Assembly (NCBI GenBank): GCA_016617855.1
Contig: JAECUM010001821.1
Coordinates: 62,001 to 126,000, forward strand
From: Megalonaias nervosa
Lineage: Eukaryota > Mollusca > Bivalvia > Unionida > Unionidae
Length of the DNA: 64,000 nucleotides
Direction: 5' to 3'
In this document: positions 13,200-27,165 of the stretch, piece after piece
Layout of the letters: each line of letters starts with the position of its first letter
How positions within the stretch are numbered: position 1 is the first letter of the stretch
Notes under the pieces: model-generated
Database searches by the model: none
Seen by the model: the letters and a program-made list of their open reading frames with translations, nothing else
What the model was told of the DNA's origin: nothing
Made by a program: the position numbers and the translations under genes

Positions 13200-14090
13200 G
13201 TTTACTTTAAGACCATATATCATAACCAGACCATACCCTACTGTTGCCTACATAGAAAACTATTAAACATGTGGTGGGTGTATAATGTGTCATTCACAGA
13301 ACTCATTTGACATTTTCAAACCTTCTGAACAAATTTTTAGAAAGCTGTATAGAATTGTAAATTATGAAATTTTCTTTCAAATTTTTTTTTACTTTTTGTG
13401 GTTTACTCAGCAACAATTTAGTTTCTACAGCAACCCAAAGTAACATTTATTTTTAACACCTTTTCCAAAACCACTGGGTTGGTTTTGATCAAGCTTGGTG
13501 CAAGTCAGCCATGTAATACATTCTGAAAAAGATTTTGTTTGTTTTGGGTGGTTTCTATAGCTTCCATTTTATAGCATCCAGACAGAAAACATTTTTTGAA
13601 TTTTTTATAAATCTTTCTTGCATGTTCTGCTAAAGTTGGGATTTAGTGGCCTTCTAAAGAAACCATACGACTTATGCACGGATTAGGACAAGATATTTTA
13701 CCTCTCCAGATTCATTGGTAGGAGTTTTCTTTGTGTTATGTTCTGTTGAAGTTTGTATTTGGTGGTTACCCTTATAACTGTTGTTATTTTCTAGCAACCA
13801 GGTGGAAAATACAATTTGCACATTTCCAAAATTCGAAATTCAATGGACCAATTTGATCAAACACGTGCTACCAAGGTTTTGTTTTGTGATTGCTTTCCTA
13901 TAGCATTTTGGCTACCAATATAACTTCATGTAGTTGTGAAAAGAAAATCCTAGACTTTTTCTTGTTAAGTAGTGCATCAATGGGATCAGACATTATGGAA
14001 ATGTTCCTTATGTTCTATCCAAGTTGTGAGCTTTGTGACCGTTTTAGCAATCATTTGACTCCATGGCCTATTTTAAATTAAATTTGGTAG
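13200..14090. repeat. Diverged satellite-like array
   Basis: Recurrent blocks include CTAGCAACCAGGTGGAAAA or variants, CATTTTCCAAAATTC, and GGTTTTGATCAAGCTTGG. Period is loose and copies are strongly diverged. Confidence 0.45.
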
Positions 14091-14770
14091 GAATATTTTA
14101 TAAAACACATTCTACTAATATTCAGGGAATGTATAGTTTTTCAAAGGCTTTCTAATCAGATGAATAAACTCAGGCCTACCTGGGTCTCCTGTTTTAGTCA
14201 TTTCAAGACTTTCTAATCATATGTTCAGCTTTCAAAACCAATGAACTAGAAAATGTCTCTTAACGTAGATTACCCAGGAAATTGCTATTACCTAGTATAT
14301 TTGACTTTTAGACTAATTTAGAGTTAGATAAGTAATCTCAGACCCACCTAGGTCTCCTGTTTCAGAATAGACAAAAGTTTTAGGGTATGCATAGAGTGGC
14401 TAACAGACATATGCAATGATCTGTTTCTATATAGCCTATGAATACATGGTATAGAGGGTAACACAGCTGAAGGCAAAGAATTGAATATTGAAATAGGCAC
14501 ACACATATTTCTGTTCCATACAGATTTCATGTAGTTGTTAACGTGTTCATAGAGGTGTAGTCTTCCTGCCTCAGTAGTATGTTCCTTTACTGGTAGTTAA
14601 CAAGGTGGGGACCCCATGATTCTTGCTTTTGAAATGACTGTGATATATGTATGTATTTAGTAAAATAATACCTGAACAAATGCATGTCACATTTCTTTTT
14701 CCAGATTGGAAAACCTCAGTAAACTTGTGATCTTTGTACATGTTTAACTGTATGTGGATAAAATTTAGTG
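14090..14770. other. Intron-like; short internal duplication
   Basis: Two segments ending in CACCTAGGTCTCCTGTTT or similar (14170-14200, 14340-14365) indicate a short duplication about 170 bp apart. No gene seen. Confidence 0.4.
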
Positions 14771-14774
14771 TAGA

Positions 14775-14938
14775 AGTGATTACCATCACTGTTTCCAGGT
14801 GATGAATGTAGTGAGAGGTGATTACTGTCAGTTTTCTGGCTGTGGGTGTAATAAGAGGTGATTAGTGTCACAGTTTTCAGGCAGTGGGTGTAGTGAGAGG
14901 TGATTACGATGACTGTTTCCAGGCTGTGGGTGTAATGA
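14775..14938. repeat. Minisatellite, about 43-bp unit, 3-4 copies
   Basis: Unit contains AGAGGTGATTACTGTCA and TTTCCAGGCTGTGGGTGTA. Confidence 0.8.
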
Positions 14939-15804
14939 CAACAAAAAACCCACTTGATCTAGTACGATATACATCTGCTGGCAGCAAGAAGTGCTTTCAT
15001 AGTATCACCTTTTTTTAACAGCTGGTGTGACATTGGTATCACTTAAATGGAATTATTGTAGACACTGTAAAATGTTCTCTTTAAATTTTTTAAAACTCGT
15101 GTAACATGCCATTTTGCTTGTACATGAAATGTGCCAGACTGCAAAGGGTTTAAACCAACATATGCTGTACTAGAATGTGCCAGCATGATAAAGTGTATGC
15201 TTCCACAAATGATTTCAAACAAACAGTGTGGACCCAGATCTGCCACCTGTACTGTGCAGGTGAGAGCTAATTATATTCAGGTAAATACAGTACAGACAGC
15301 ATAATTTGCAGGCGAAACATTGTTCTTCAGAACCTGTATTTTGTCGTGGGATTGGTTTATTGATCACATGATGTACATATTTGCTTGTTTTGGATGTAAG
15401 CTCTGTTGACCTGTCTTTTGCGAATATCATTTTTTCATTCTTTGTTTTTTTGTCTATTTTGGTCAAAAGTAATGTGAGCCAGTGGTTTTGCTGCTGTTCT
15501 CTTTCAAGAAATGCTTTTTTTTATTTTGGGGAAAAGACAGCCAAAAAAAAATTGTGAACAATTTACTTGTTTAGCAACTTTTTGACCATTTCACCATGGT
15601 ATAATAAGTATTTCCTTCAATTTTTCTGAAGAAAAAAACACTGAAGCAAATTAAATATGGTTAAATACAAATCATGACAACACGGGCTGAGTTATTTTGA
15701 ACATGTTAAAGAACATCAGTTTCAGTTCATTGCAGATGACATAAATGCAGAAGTTCTTGCTCAAAACTTGCCATTTTTGCTGGTCATTGTGGGTAATTTT
15801 CAGC

Positions 15805-16075
15805 AAGGTTTTATGGGTATAACTGGTATTAGGTTCTCCTTTGCAAAAGTTTTCATTGATATAGGCATGACCTAGTAAAAGATAACATTGTACCAGTGTT
15901 ATCCACCATGCCTTGCACAGAAAATTACCAACAGTGCCTTGCAAAAATGGTTGATTTGTACCTGAACAAATGTAGTCTGCTTTAAATTCTATTTCAAACT
16001 GAAATTCACGTACATTATCATTCTGAAAATAACTTGAGCTTTTATGTCAAGATTTGTAATTAGTTACAATCACAA
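15805..16075. repeat. Unnamed dispersed repeat D, copy 1
   Basis: This stretch aligns by eye along about 250 bp with 49970-50205: shared blocks include TTAGGTTCTCCTT, GTACCAGT, CCACCATGCC or CCACAATGCCC, CAGAAAATTA, AACTTGAGC or AACTGAGCTC. No open frame or terminal structure was seen. Confidence 0.65.
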
Positions 16076-16079
16076 GCTT

Positions 16080-18045
16080 GTCAACACAACTTATAAAAAA
16101 AAAAAAGGTTTAAGTCGGGTATGATTGTAATATTTTTAAATATTTGAAGAAAACTTGGAACAACTTCCTTTATGAAAGAAAAAACAACTGTTTGGCCAAT
16201 TGCATATGGTACATTTAAGTACCAAAATCTCTAAAGTTTATGACAGTCAGATTATTCAGAATATTTGTTTTGTAGCCAACATATTGAGACTCTTTTAAAA
16301 ATAGTCCTTTTTTATAACAAAAAATGACAATCTATAGTAGTCTGTTTTCTGTGGAGTTTCATGTTCCGAAACCTTGCTTGCATATAATAGTTATAGGTCT
16401 ACACCCAGGCCTGAAAGCCACTTGGATCTCTTAATGGATTAATGGCTTTCACATCAATATGTAATGCAAATTGAAGTGGAGTGGGTATTTTGAACATTTC
16501 AGAGACTGTTAAGAAAATGTGAAAGGCCAACAGGATAGAGCCAAAATAGAAAAATTGTTACATTTTATTTGTTGAAATCGGCAATCCGATCAATTTTGAC
16601 CTCAAATCCTTGTAACATTGTACATAAACAGGTCTATACAAATTTGATGAGGAATCCAGGTTGTATATAGCTATAGATTTAAAATCAGAAAAAGGTTTTG
16701 CACTCGCGCTCATAAAATATAGTCAGATTTATTATGACTTTTTTGGAGCTGACATTTTGGCTTTTTTTTCTTGTCTTAAAATTATTTGAAACAAAAATAT
16801 TGATCTAAACAAAATATTGATTGGTCCAATAAAACAGTTGTCAGTTTTTCATAATGTATAACTAATGCACCATCTGTTCTGCCTATTCACTTGCCAACAC
16901 AGCCAGGATAATGCAGGTATTTCCATAAATACCTTATCATATCAAATTCAGTTGGCTAATTCGGTGAAAAATCATTTTTGTGATGTAACAGCAGTGTGCT
17001 GTTATTTACATACTATTTACAGTTGGAGTCCACTGTTTACAGTGACATAGACTTGACATATTTTGAAAGCAGTGAACCATCACAATAGAACTGTAAATCT
17101 CAGTCTTCCATCTTGAAAAATGTGGACAATTTTCAAAAAATTTTACAGGAAAGCATTCTGGGTTAATGTGGACTTTTTTTTTTACCTTTGATACAGGACT
17201 AGACACTACCATCACTTTTGTTGATATTGTTGTGTTAGTATCCATAGGCATCCACCACAAGTTAAGTATTTGAACTCCATTATGCTGTACTTTATTTATA
17301 TTTTTGTCTGAGTTTATTTCATTCTCTAGTTGTTTTAGTACATTTTATCTTATATAACTTCAGTGTGAAACAATCACAAGTAACCAGACATGGACAGCAT
17401 TTGGTGTCATTTGTTTATGTACTATTGCTGTTTAATATTTGATGCCACCACTCAGTATTTTCAAGACATATATTGATAACATGATCAAAAGCAATGTCAT
17501 ACATTTTTTGCATGGACCACATCATTCCAGTATGAAACTAGGTCATGATGACCATTTACAAGTTGGAAGACATATTGAAACCTATGGATTACTAAACAGC
17601 CATTTGAAAAATACTATCTTTTTCTGCCAAATCAATTATCACCATCAAACTGCATGCAGGTTACCTGGGAACAGGGGACATCCCTGCATGAAGATGGGAA
17701 AAATAATTAAAGTTCATGGTCAGAGAAACTGATTGAATAAAGTATTTTATTGACTGGGGTCAAATTGTGAAATCTTTTTGGTATGTCTGGATCTCCTGAC
17801 CCAATTTTATCCAGATGTTTTAATTTTTGAGTCTAAACTTAAGGTATTTGATTGGTCAGGCTTAAATTGAATCCAGTCAGATTTCTAGTTCTAGAATGGC
17901 TTCAGATTTTATATAGATCAGAATGTTCTATATACATGTACTTGGCAAAACTATGTAGAATGAAAACTCCCAAAACATGAAGAGTGGTATCACTCAAATA
18001 GAGCATGTCCCAGGAAAGGGGTAGTATTCCTCTTACAAATTTTAG
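16080..18045. other. Intron-like, nothing specific seen
   Basis: AT-rich, CpG-poor; no exon other than the candidate at 18046. Confidence 0.35.
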
Positions 18046-18125
18046 GGCATGCATTCCTGACTCGTGCGTACTTTAAAAAGGGTGAACTTCAACCAGAATG
18101 CATACCCATCCAGTGTCTCCACTGA
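18046..18125 (+). CDS. Candidate 3' terminal exon of the + strand host gene
   Basis: A good acceptor (pyrimidine-rich tract then TTTTAG, AG at 18044-18045) is followed by an 80-nt open stretch that begins with two bases of a codon and ends at TGA 18123-18125. The peptide is polar and mixed (contains LTRAYFKKGELQPEC) and the stretch retains CpGs that neighbouring intron sequence lacks. Its phase fits the zinc-finger exon at 414-644, which ends one base into a codon. No clear AATAAA was found close downstream, so this could also be a chance match. Function unknown. Confidence 0.3.
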
Positions 18126-19730
18126 AAGTGGATCACGCTTTTCCACATTGAGAGATAGGTTTGTTTTGTATTGTTGTTTTTTCTTTTTTGTTGTTTTTTC
18201 TTTCTTTTTTTGTTGTTGTTTTGTTTGGGTTTTTTTGTTGTTTTTTTTATACTTTTGAAGGGATTGTGGTTTATGTTTAAAATAATGTGACCATATATTT
18301 TAATGATTTATTATTATTTTTTTACCTTTATTATTTTATCATTTAATATTTGATGTTTACCTTTGTTTGGAAGGGTTTATCTTCCTAAAGATTTTTTAGC
18401 AATTCAGTTTTACCTTTTAGAACTGTTTGTAGTTGGCACAAGATAGCCGTTATTGTGCTGAGGTGCTTTTAGAAGCTAATATGTACATATATGTACATAC
18501 ATACATACATACATACATACATACATACATGCAGTCTCTAAACAAAATCTGCTGGTAAACTTCGGCTGGTTTTGCATGGATTAATTTGTTTTCACTGTTT
18601 TTGGGGTAAAATTTATTTGCATTGTGCCACAGTCATTAACTAGTCAAGAGGTCAAAGGTCAGGTTACAGGGTTTTGGAAGATTTTATATGCATTATATCC
18701 ATACTTCGGTATGTCAGGTTTTTTTAATGATCGAAGAGAGAATTCAAGAGAATCCTATATTTATTTTTGTATTTATATTTTGCAATGATCTTTTGATCAT
18801 TATCCATGTTATGTTACAGAGGATCCAGCTTTAGATTAAACTTTTTAAAAAAATATTAAATGTTCTAAAAGTTGTTGTGGGTTTAATACCATTTATCAGC
18901 ACATGATGGTGGCCAGTATAGCTTTTGAACAGTTAACTTGCTATCAATCTGGTACAAGTTTAGAGTGATATGAAGATCTGGAAGAATTTTTCCATGGCAG
19001 ATTCATTAGACTGCTTGGAAAGATGAGTATATTGCCATCTGGAGTAAAGTATCTACAACACAAACAAATTTTTAGCTACATCATCTCAGTAATTACAGTC
19101 TTTACCATTCAAAACTTTTAAAAAGTCAGTATAAACTTACTTTAACTTAAAAACATTTGTATTTCAAAATGGAAAATTTGTTGCCACAGACATGTAAAAG
19201 TCATTTTTATTTGGGTAAAATCTCATTTTTACATTTTCCTTCCCTCATGGTTGCTACTTCAGCTAATAATAGCAAGCAAAATTTGGGTGGTGAGCTCTTC
19301 AGATAATGTGTAGATATAAAATATGGAATGCAAAATTGACAACCCCTATAGTCTCCACCATTTTCTTGTGTTTTGCACATGCTCCATTATGGAAAAGAAC
19401 AAAGAAAGATGAGGAGCGGGTGTAATGTTCATGGATTATTTTCTTGGTGATGCGACTTATTCACATCCAACTTGATGATTCATGCTTTGCCAGAACAGAC
19501 ACTTATGCATTGAGATTTGCATGTTGCTAGGTTTGATCTCATTCACATTTATAATAATGCTAACCACCAGGCATATGATATAAACACAGTGACATTCCAC
19601 AGCTAGTGTGTGCGATATGCGAGGAATAATTATTCTCTGTGTATAGGATCAGCTTCATTTCCATTATAGGTGTCTGCCATCATTTCAGTCAACCTATTAT
19701 TATTTTATTTACAGTAATTGTAATTTGTTA
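18126..19730. other. Intron or 3' flank; low-complexity T-rich start
   Basis: TTTTTGTTG-type low complexity at 18165-18250, then AT-rich sequence including one AGGTCAAAGGTCA at about 18649. No gene recognised. Confidence 0.35.
18484..18530. repeat. (ACAT)n microsatellite
   Basis: Perfect tetranucleotide tract of about 10 units. Confidence 0.95.
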
Positions 19731-19732
19731 CA

Positions 19733-21200
19733 AATCAGTAAAATAAGATCATAGAAAACTGATTTTTGTCACATCTATATGTAGGTTTTGTACAGTTGGC
19801 CAGTGAGAAAAAGTCATGGGGGGTATATTGATCCTCCATATAAGGAACTAGTAGTGAGCATATTGTAGATTTGCTGTGTTAAAACAACACATCATTACTT
19901 TACATGCTTGCAGCATTTTTAGCTTAACATCCAACTTTTAAAATGTCAAACTTTTGTGAAAAGAATTTGATGTTAAAGTATGAGAATTTCATGTAAAATG
20001 TATTTCAGATTAACCACACAGTAAAAATGTAGATCAAATTGACCACACTGTACATATGATATCAAATAGACCACACTGTTCAAATGTATTTCAAATTGAC
20101 CACACTTTACAATTGCATGTGTCAGATTTACTGTACAATGTACAAATGTGTATCAAATTGACTGCACTGTAAAAACGTGTATCAGATTGAACACACTACA
20201 AATGTATATCAAATTGACCACATTGAACAAAAACTTCCACATGTACAAATGTGTATCAAATTTACAACACTGTATAGATTTGTATAAAACTGACCACATT
20301 GTTGATGTGATGGTTATAGAATGATACAAGTGTATGCTGTTCATTATGGGAGAGGAGAGCCTTTTCCATGCAGATTGCTTTGTTATTAATACTTAAAATG
20401 ATTTTAAACATTATTCCATTTTTATCCTTAAACCACTTGTACAATGCACTATTATGTGATTAGTGTCAAACACATGATACAGTCAGTGTCATGCACATGG
20501 CAAGTTCAATGTCAAATATAATATGGTCAATGTCAGACACTTGATACAATGTCAGACACATGACAGTCAAACACCTGATATGGTCAGTATCAAACTCATG
20601 ACATGTCAATGTCAAACACATGATATGGTCAGTGTCAAACATATGACACATTCAGTGTTGAACACCTGATATGGTCAAAGTCAAACACGTGATACGGTCA
20701 TTGTTAAATATATGGTCAGTATCAAATACATGATATGGTTAATTTTATATATGTATCCAAATACGTAATTGTTATCTAGTAAAGTAAGATCATAGAAAAC
20801 TGGTTTTTGTCTCATCTCTGTATAGGTGTGGAACAGTTGGCCAGTGAGATATACAAAGGAACACATCACGATACACTTGCAGCTATGATATATACATTTG
20901 TACAGTGGTCAGTTTGATACAAATTTGTAACATGTGGTCAATTTGATATTCATTGGTATAGTGCAGTCAGTCTGATGTATAAATGTCAAGCAAATGACAT
21001 GGTCAATGTCAAACACATGATACTGTCAGTGACAAACATAACTGTCAATGTCAGATATGATATGCTCAGTGTTAAACACATGATCTGGTCAGTGTCAAAT
21101 ATTATACAGTCGTTGTCAAACACATGATAGACTAATTGTCAAACACATGACATGATCAGTGTCAAACATTATACCATCAATGTCAAACACATGATAACCT
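19733..21200. repeat. Compound minisatellite block with higher-order repeat
   Basis: An approximately 80-bp single-copy motif (TAAGATCATAGAAAACTG to GTTGGCCAGTGAGA) occurs at about 19738-19812 and again at 20778-20850. Each is followed by a minisatellite with units like AAATTGACCACACTGTACAA (19990-20290 and 20880-20980) and then one with units like TGTCAAACACATGATATGGT (20463-20740 and 20985-21195). The order motif-array-array is thus present twice. Confidence 0.75.
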
Positions 21201-23160
21201 TGTAATTGACGGTACCATAAATAATGAATGAACTACAATAATGTTTGGAAGAACCAAAGAAAACACCTTTTTGAAAGCAGTTACATCCATGCATATGAAG
21301 GGGATTCATCCATCAGTAGTCGGTGGTTTACGTATGAGTGAATGTAGTACAATAACTGAGAAGGTGACATTTTCTACAGTGGGTTGGATTCTGAAATATA
21401 TTTTGACACGAATTCTCACTTAAATGTCAAAGTTTGATCACGGGAAAATATTCTAGAAATGAAAATTTGGCTAAATGCTTTGTAAACATGGTAAATGATG
21501 GTGTGTGTTTGTAAGACCATGTTTGTCACCTGCTCCTCGCGTCATCAAAAGGTTACCGTATCAGACATGCATCAACTGCAATGTTGACTTGCCGATGCAT
21601 GGTGTGCAAGAAACATAAACAGCCGAGCAATCTGATGGACCGCACCAAATACGATGCCCGCTTTTGCCATGCCAGAGTGAGGCATCGTTACTGTGTATGT
21701 GTCAAGAATACTCTCCAGTATCTAATTAACAATTACGTATTTGAATACGTGTGAAAAGGCAGATCTCGGATTCTCACTTGCAAATATGAATACGACTCGA
21801 TTAAGTCAGTGACTTACGATCAGAGGGGACCAATCTCTCTGTGTACCTATTAAATATAGTTACCATGATGCAGATGCTATGGCAACCGTCCTTTTTGTCT
21901 GTGTAATCGTAATCTACAGGCGTCACAGGCTACGTTGTTTCCTAAACTGTACGATAAAGATGTCTTTATTTTGTTACAATGCGAATTTTATTTACCATGA
22001 AGTGTTCCTTTGTATATCTCAAATATTAATCGAGCGGTGAGATGTTAATTCAATGGATCAGGGTTATTATTGTAGTACATATCCGTTACAGTATTAAATA
22101 GAATCCTAATCCAACACGATTGAAGCAATGGTTTTGCGTTTTTGAAATCATTGTCTTAGATGATGCCTGTTTACGTTAAAATATTTTTTGCTAAATTTTC
22201 ACTGAATATATATGTTGAAATCATCAGAAAAATAAAATACACTGGTGAGCGTAGAAAAATCTCGTATTCTGTATAGTATAAAATCATCCACCCAGCTCAT
22301 TCGTATATTTAGCTTTTGTAGTTGTTACGATTTAGCTGCAGTGAAGCTTATGAAGGTTATGTAATACTATTATTTTAGTTTAAGTTTTGAAATTTTGAAC
22401 AATTTGCAAAACGAAACAAAACAAAAATGACTTTTAAGCTCCCGGAATTGTCCACTTTATTCCTCAAGTCTGTTGTCTTGGTTACAATTATAAAGATCAC
22501 ATGATCAGTACTGGTGAAGAAGTAAGTGTTTTTATGATTAGTGATTCCTAAAAGTTCATATAATTTTGTTTAAATATTTTAATTTGTAAATGAATCATCC
22601 TCATGTTTGCTATGGACCAACTTCTACTAGATAGGTTAAATGTGCCTTAATTTTATATCCTTTATATGCCACGATGGCCATAATTATAAAAAAAATTAAT
22701 GGACGGTCATACAATATTTGTATCGGGTCTGTTCATATCACAATTTTTCACTAATGTATTGACTTGCATTTATATTAAGTGCATTCACAAAATTGAATAA
22801 TTCAGCGAGCAGTTTTAAGTTTTTTTTGTTTTGTTTTGTTTTTCTTTTCATTGTTAAAATGATATCAGTATTTTTTGTTTTCAAAAATTAAAAGCTAACT
22901 TTCAGAAGAATTTTTCCTAAGCTCGGTATATTTTATAAATTTGTGTTATTATCTCTAAACTGAGAAAAGACCAATATAAGGAGTTCTCGACTCGGGTGTT
23001 GGATTTGAAGCCGATTGGAATCATTTAGTAAACCAAGGGTTTAAAAATGTATGTCCTGTTAATGGATGAATGCATCGACTAAATTGAAGCTGTATGGAGC
23101 GCATAATAAGAGAACCTTAGAGGACAATAAAACACGTTATACAGTATATGTATGCTGCAG
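21200..23160. other. Intergenic-type, CpG-normal; no gene seen
   Basis: CpG becomes common from about 21.25 kb onward, unlike the preceding 21 kb. No ORF with a recognisable domain, RNA gene or repeat was found. Confidence 0.4.
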
Positions 23161-23164
23161 ATAT

Positions 23165-23795
23165 AAAATATTCATCATAATATTCCACCAAACTGTTATC
23201 GAAATATTTATCCAAACTTTTCATTGAAATATTTATCCCAACTGTTGATCATAATATTTCTTCAAACTAGTTTATCACAGTATTCTTCCAAACTGTTCTT
23301 TGTTGAATTTCTCCACAACTGTTCATTATTATATTCCTTTAAATTGTTCATCATAATAATCCTCCGAACTGTTCTTTATAATATTTCTACAAACTGTTTA
23401 TCGTAATATTCCTTTAAACTATTCATAAATATTCTTCCGAACTGTTTATGATAATATCGATCCAAACTGTTCGTTTTAATATTCCTTGAAGTGTTCATAA
23501 TAATATTCATCCAAACTGTTGATCGTAATATTCGTTCAAACTGTTCATCGTAATATTCCTTCAAACTGTTCATCGTAATATTCATCCAAACTGCTGATCG
23601 TAATATTCCTCCAAACTTTTCATCGTTATATTCCTTGAAACTGTTTATCGTAATATTCCTACAAACTGTTCATCGAAATATTCCTCCAAATTGTTCATCG
23701 TAATATTCCTTCAAACTGTTCATCGTAATATTCCTCCAAACTGTTCATCTAATATTCCTCCAAACTGTTCATTGTAATATTGATCGGAAATATTT
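23165..23795. repeat. Minisatellite, about 26-bp unit, about 23 copies
   Basis: Unit close to CCAAACTGTTCATCGTAATA plus TTCCTT, with many variants. Open frames across it on both strands follow the repeat and are not genes. Confidence 0.9.
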
Positions 23796-24544
23796 ATTAT
23801 TATATTCTTCCAGACATGTCACCAGATCATTCATAAACTAGTGATCTGAGATCATGAGAAAATTCCATTGGTTGGAAAACCTGCTAATGCGATGCAAATA
23901 TGGATGTTACTTCCTTTGTGGCATTGATGTTTTTAGCACACATTTCTAAACTAAACCATTTCTTAGTGGGCGTTTTATGCTTTGATCTCGTCAGAGGTTA
24001 CTTTTCATTATAAAATGCTGACCTTTTCTCAGATGATGCTGGATTTTGATATTTCCTGCTTTTTTTCTTACTGAATATGTTTCTAATTAGTGCTTGGATT
24101 GTAAAACATGATTATAAACGGAAAAATTTTGATCTGAGACTAGATTAGCGTTTTACTTGGTAAGGCTAAACAGGGCGTTTGATGCATCTGATTATTATCC
24201 GATAATCTATAACTAAATCACCTTATCTGAAAGACAAAATAATTAAAGGACGAGTAACAATTATAAACGTTATTGTTCCTTCTGTTCTCAGTTTAACACC
24301 AATTATTCAACTATTCAATGCATCTTTAATGTATTTAAACTGTATGCAACCAATACAGACTTATAATTGCATACTAAAGATTTGTATAAAATACTTTTTG
24401 TTGTACTATTTTCAAAAAATGGCGATTCTTATGTTTCTTTATCGAGTAAATGATCTTTGCTTCTGGTTGTTGAATTGGCAGATTTGATCTCAAAAAGTCT
24501 GCAAAACAAGTCGCTTGTTATAAAACGATTGAGGTTCAAAACTC

Positions 24545-24735
24545 CAGAGGAATCGCGGTGGATCTGGCAAGCGTGCCAGGCTAAGGCTGAAAGGGTTCGG
24601 ATTCGAATCCTGCAATCGGATCAGCCTGTGTCGGCTACCATGGTGTGTCCTTGGGCAAGGCACTTCGCTCCAATTGCCTTTGCACTAAATAACCTACATG
24701 CGTTGTGCCGTAAGGCAGCAAACCCAACTAAACCA
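24545..24735 (+). mobile_element. tRNA-derived SINE, family B, + strand
   Basis: The head has an A-box-like GATCTGGCAAGCGTGCC and a B-box-like GGGTTCGGATTCGAATCC (24593-24610). The tail (GGTGTGTCCTTGGGCAAGG, AATAACCTACATGCG, GTGCCGTAA) matches the copy at 8446-8632. Internal RNA polymerase III promoter is inferred from the A and B boxes. A 109-codon frame over it is fortuitous. Confidence 0.7.
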
Positions 24736-25199
24736 TTACAATCTGGACATTGTTACTCTGTAAGACTGGTATCCAAGTTTTGGTAATTTTCATTATACTC
24801 GTATGTTTTTTGGGGTTTTTTTTCCAACATCAGTTATTCAAATCTAGTTTGTGAGCCTGAGTACTGAGGACTTTAAGGAACGCAGGGTCAGGATCTTGTA
24901 GAACATTTTAGGAATCAGTTAATAGTCCATAACTATTTACAAATTTTTAGTTTCTTTACTTCTCTTTTTAGGTACCGTCAGACTGAAAAAGAAATACAGT
25001 AAAAGACGCAAAGTTATGACTGTGAAATGTTTTGTACAAATTTTTATGTATGATTAAAAATGAAATATTAATTTTGTGTAAAGGCACAGTCATCTCTGCA
25101 AAGTATTTCACGTTGTGCGCACAACTTTGACATCAGAGCTATTCAGTAATTACACCCAAATCTCGAGTTTAAAATCCATACGGAAACGAGAAATAAACT

Positions 25200-25450
25200 T
25201 CACTGCAACGATAAAGACCGCCTTTATCAGGGAAGACATCCAGCGATAGACTTTCAGTGAAAAGATCGATCCCCGGCCGAGTCATACCAAAGACTTACAA
25301 AAATGGTACTAACAGCTGCCTCGCTTGGCGCTCAGCATTAAGAGGTTAGTGTTAGGACTGGTCGGGCTGGTGTCAGGATAATGTGACTGGGTGGGACATC
25401 ATGCTACATGTCTGCAGCATGATGCCCCAGTGTTAGACATCACTATTAAC
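25200..25450. mobile_element. Dispersed repeat of bivalve type (SINE or LINE tail)
   Basis: Contains CCGAGTCATACCAAAGAC, CTGCCTCGCTTGGCGCTCAG and AATGTGACTGGGTGGG. From memory, very similar sequences are scattered in bivalve genomes; I cannot name the family or define the ends. Confidence 0.4.
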
Positions 25451-25569
25451 TGTCACACTGCAGATATCGTAGCGATATGACTGAAAAATTGTTAAAGCTA
25501 CGTTAAAAATCCAAATCACATCACAACATCAATGAAAAGAATTAAATTACGTATTTCGCTGGAAACGTA

Positions 25570-27165
25570 AACTAGATATGGCATCCATTTTGAAAATTGT
25601 GTTATCTTTAATTATCCTAAATAGATGGTCATGTAGACATGGGTGTTTCGTTGAGATTTATAATGGTGTCTGTTGTGTCCTAAATGCAAATGGATCCTTT
25701 GGGACATTCAATATGGCATCCACGATGATCATCTTGAAAATCATATCACTACTCATCATGAACGTCTGTGATTATCTCGATATTGGGTTTTCCATGATAG
25801 GATGATGATGTGTATTTGGTCCTAAATGAAAATGGCACCGATCTGAAGTCCAATGTAGCCGTCATGAAACTATTTTTGTTGCTACTCTTTATGCACAGAA
25901 GGTCGTATTGACATGGCGTTTGCAGTAGAAGACTTCTTATGTGTTGCTCGTGGTGTGGTACATCAAATATGGCCACTACAGTTGTGATCTTGTTATAACT
26001 GCTTGTCTTGAAGATAGTCCTACGTGCCTGGGGGGCTCTCACTAAACGGTTTATAACATCTACTTAGTGCTAAATGCAAATTGTATTGACCTGACCTTCA
26101 ACATGGCTGCCAAATCATATTATCACTATTTTAAACAGACAGTCATAGCTACACAAGATTTTCACCAGAAAAAAAGACTCCTTATTATGGCAGGTTGGTC
26201 CAAAATGCGAGCGATGCCGATATGACGGACAATATGGCTGGCATGATGATCATCTTGTAAACTTTGTTTTGGCGAATTCTCCCAAATGGATGGCTATAGA
26301 GAAATCATGTGATACTTTGGTGTTCCTTTTCATAAAAGTTGCCGATTTGACGTTCGATTAGTCAACGATGGTTGCTATCTTGAAAATCTTCTTATAGCTT
26401 CATGTGCGGAATGGATAGTCGAAGAGACAAGACGTTTTCACTAAAATTCATCTTACGATACCTAGTTGATCATAAATACATATCCGGCAAATCAGATATT
26501 CAATATGACCACCATGGTAGCAGTCTTGAACAAATTCTTGCTCCGAAATGGGTAGCCGTTGTGGCATGGAGATTTTACTAAAATACTTCTTACGATATCT
26601 AGCTGGTGACAAATGAAAAGTGTGCAAATCAGATATTCAATATGGCCACTATGGTAGCCATCTTGAAAATCTTGTTATAGCTACTTCCTCTTTACAGAGA
26701 GTCCTATTGACATTGGGTTTACACTTATGAACTTATGATATATAGTTGGTTCTAAAATGTGCTGATCAGACATGTAACTTGATGGCCGAGATTAATACCT
26801 TGAATGGCTGCTTCGTCATTATCGATGATCATATAGATATGGTGTTCTCGGTAAAAGACTTCTTGTGATATCTAATTGGCCCTAAATAAAAATGATGCCG
26901 ATCAGACCTCCAGCGTCATAGCCATGGTGGCCATCTCGAAAATCTTTTCATAGCATGTCCCTTAAAGGGATGTTCATATTGACATGTGGTTTTCACTAAA
27001 ACACTTCCCACTTTATGTAGATGGTCTTAGATGAAAATGATGCCGACGTGACCTCCCAAACTTTGGCAAATCTTGTAACTTCTCAATAATGGATGTCCAT
27101 AGCAATTTTGTTTTACAAATATTCTTTTTTTTCAATGTGTTTAAATGATGCTGACATAACTTTAA
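25570..27165 (+). repeat. Long-period satellite C, about 130-160-bp units
   Basis: About ten diverged units share GCCATCTTGAAAATCTTGTT, ATAGCTACT, GACATGG..TTTCACTAAAA, TGGTCCTAAATGAAAATG, GATGCCGATC and ACCTCCAATATGGCC. The reverse-complement of the same unit occurs at 57400-57960. Confidence 0.75.

Noticed and set aside
23376..23585. 69-codon minus frame with NSLKEYYD repeats
   Set aside because: Minisatellite translation.
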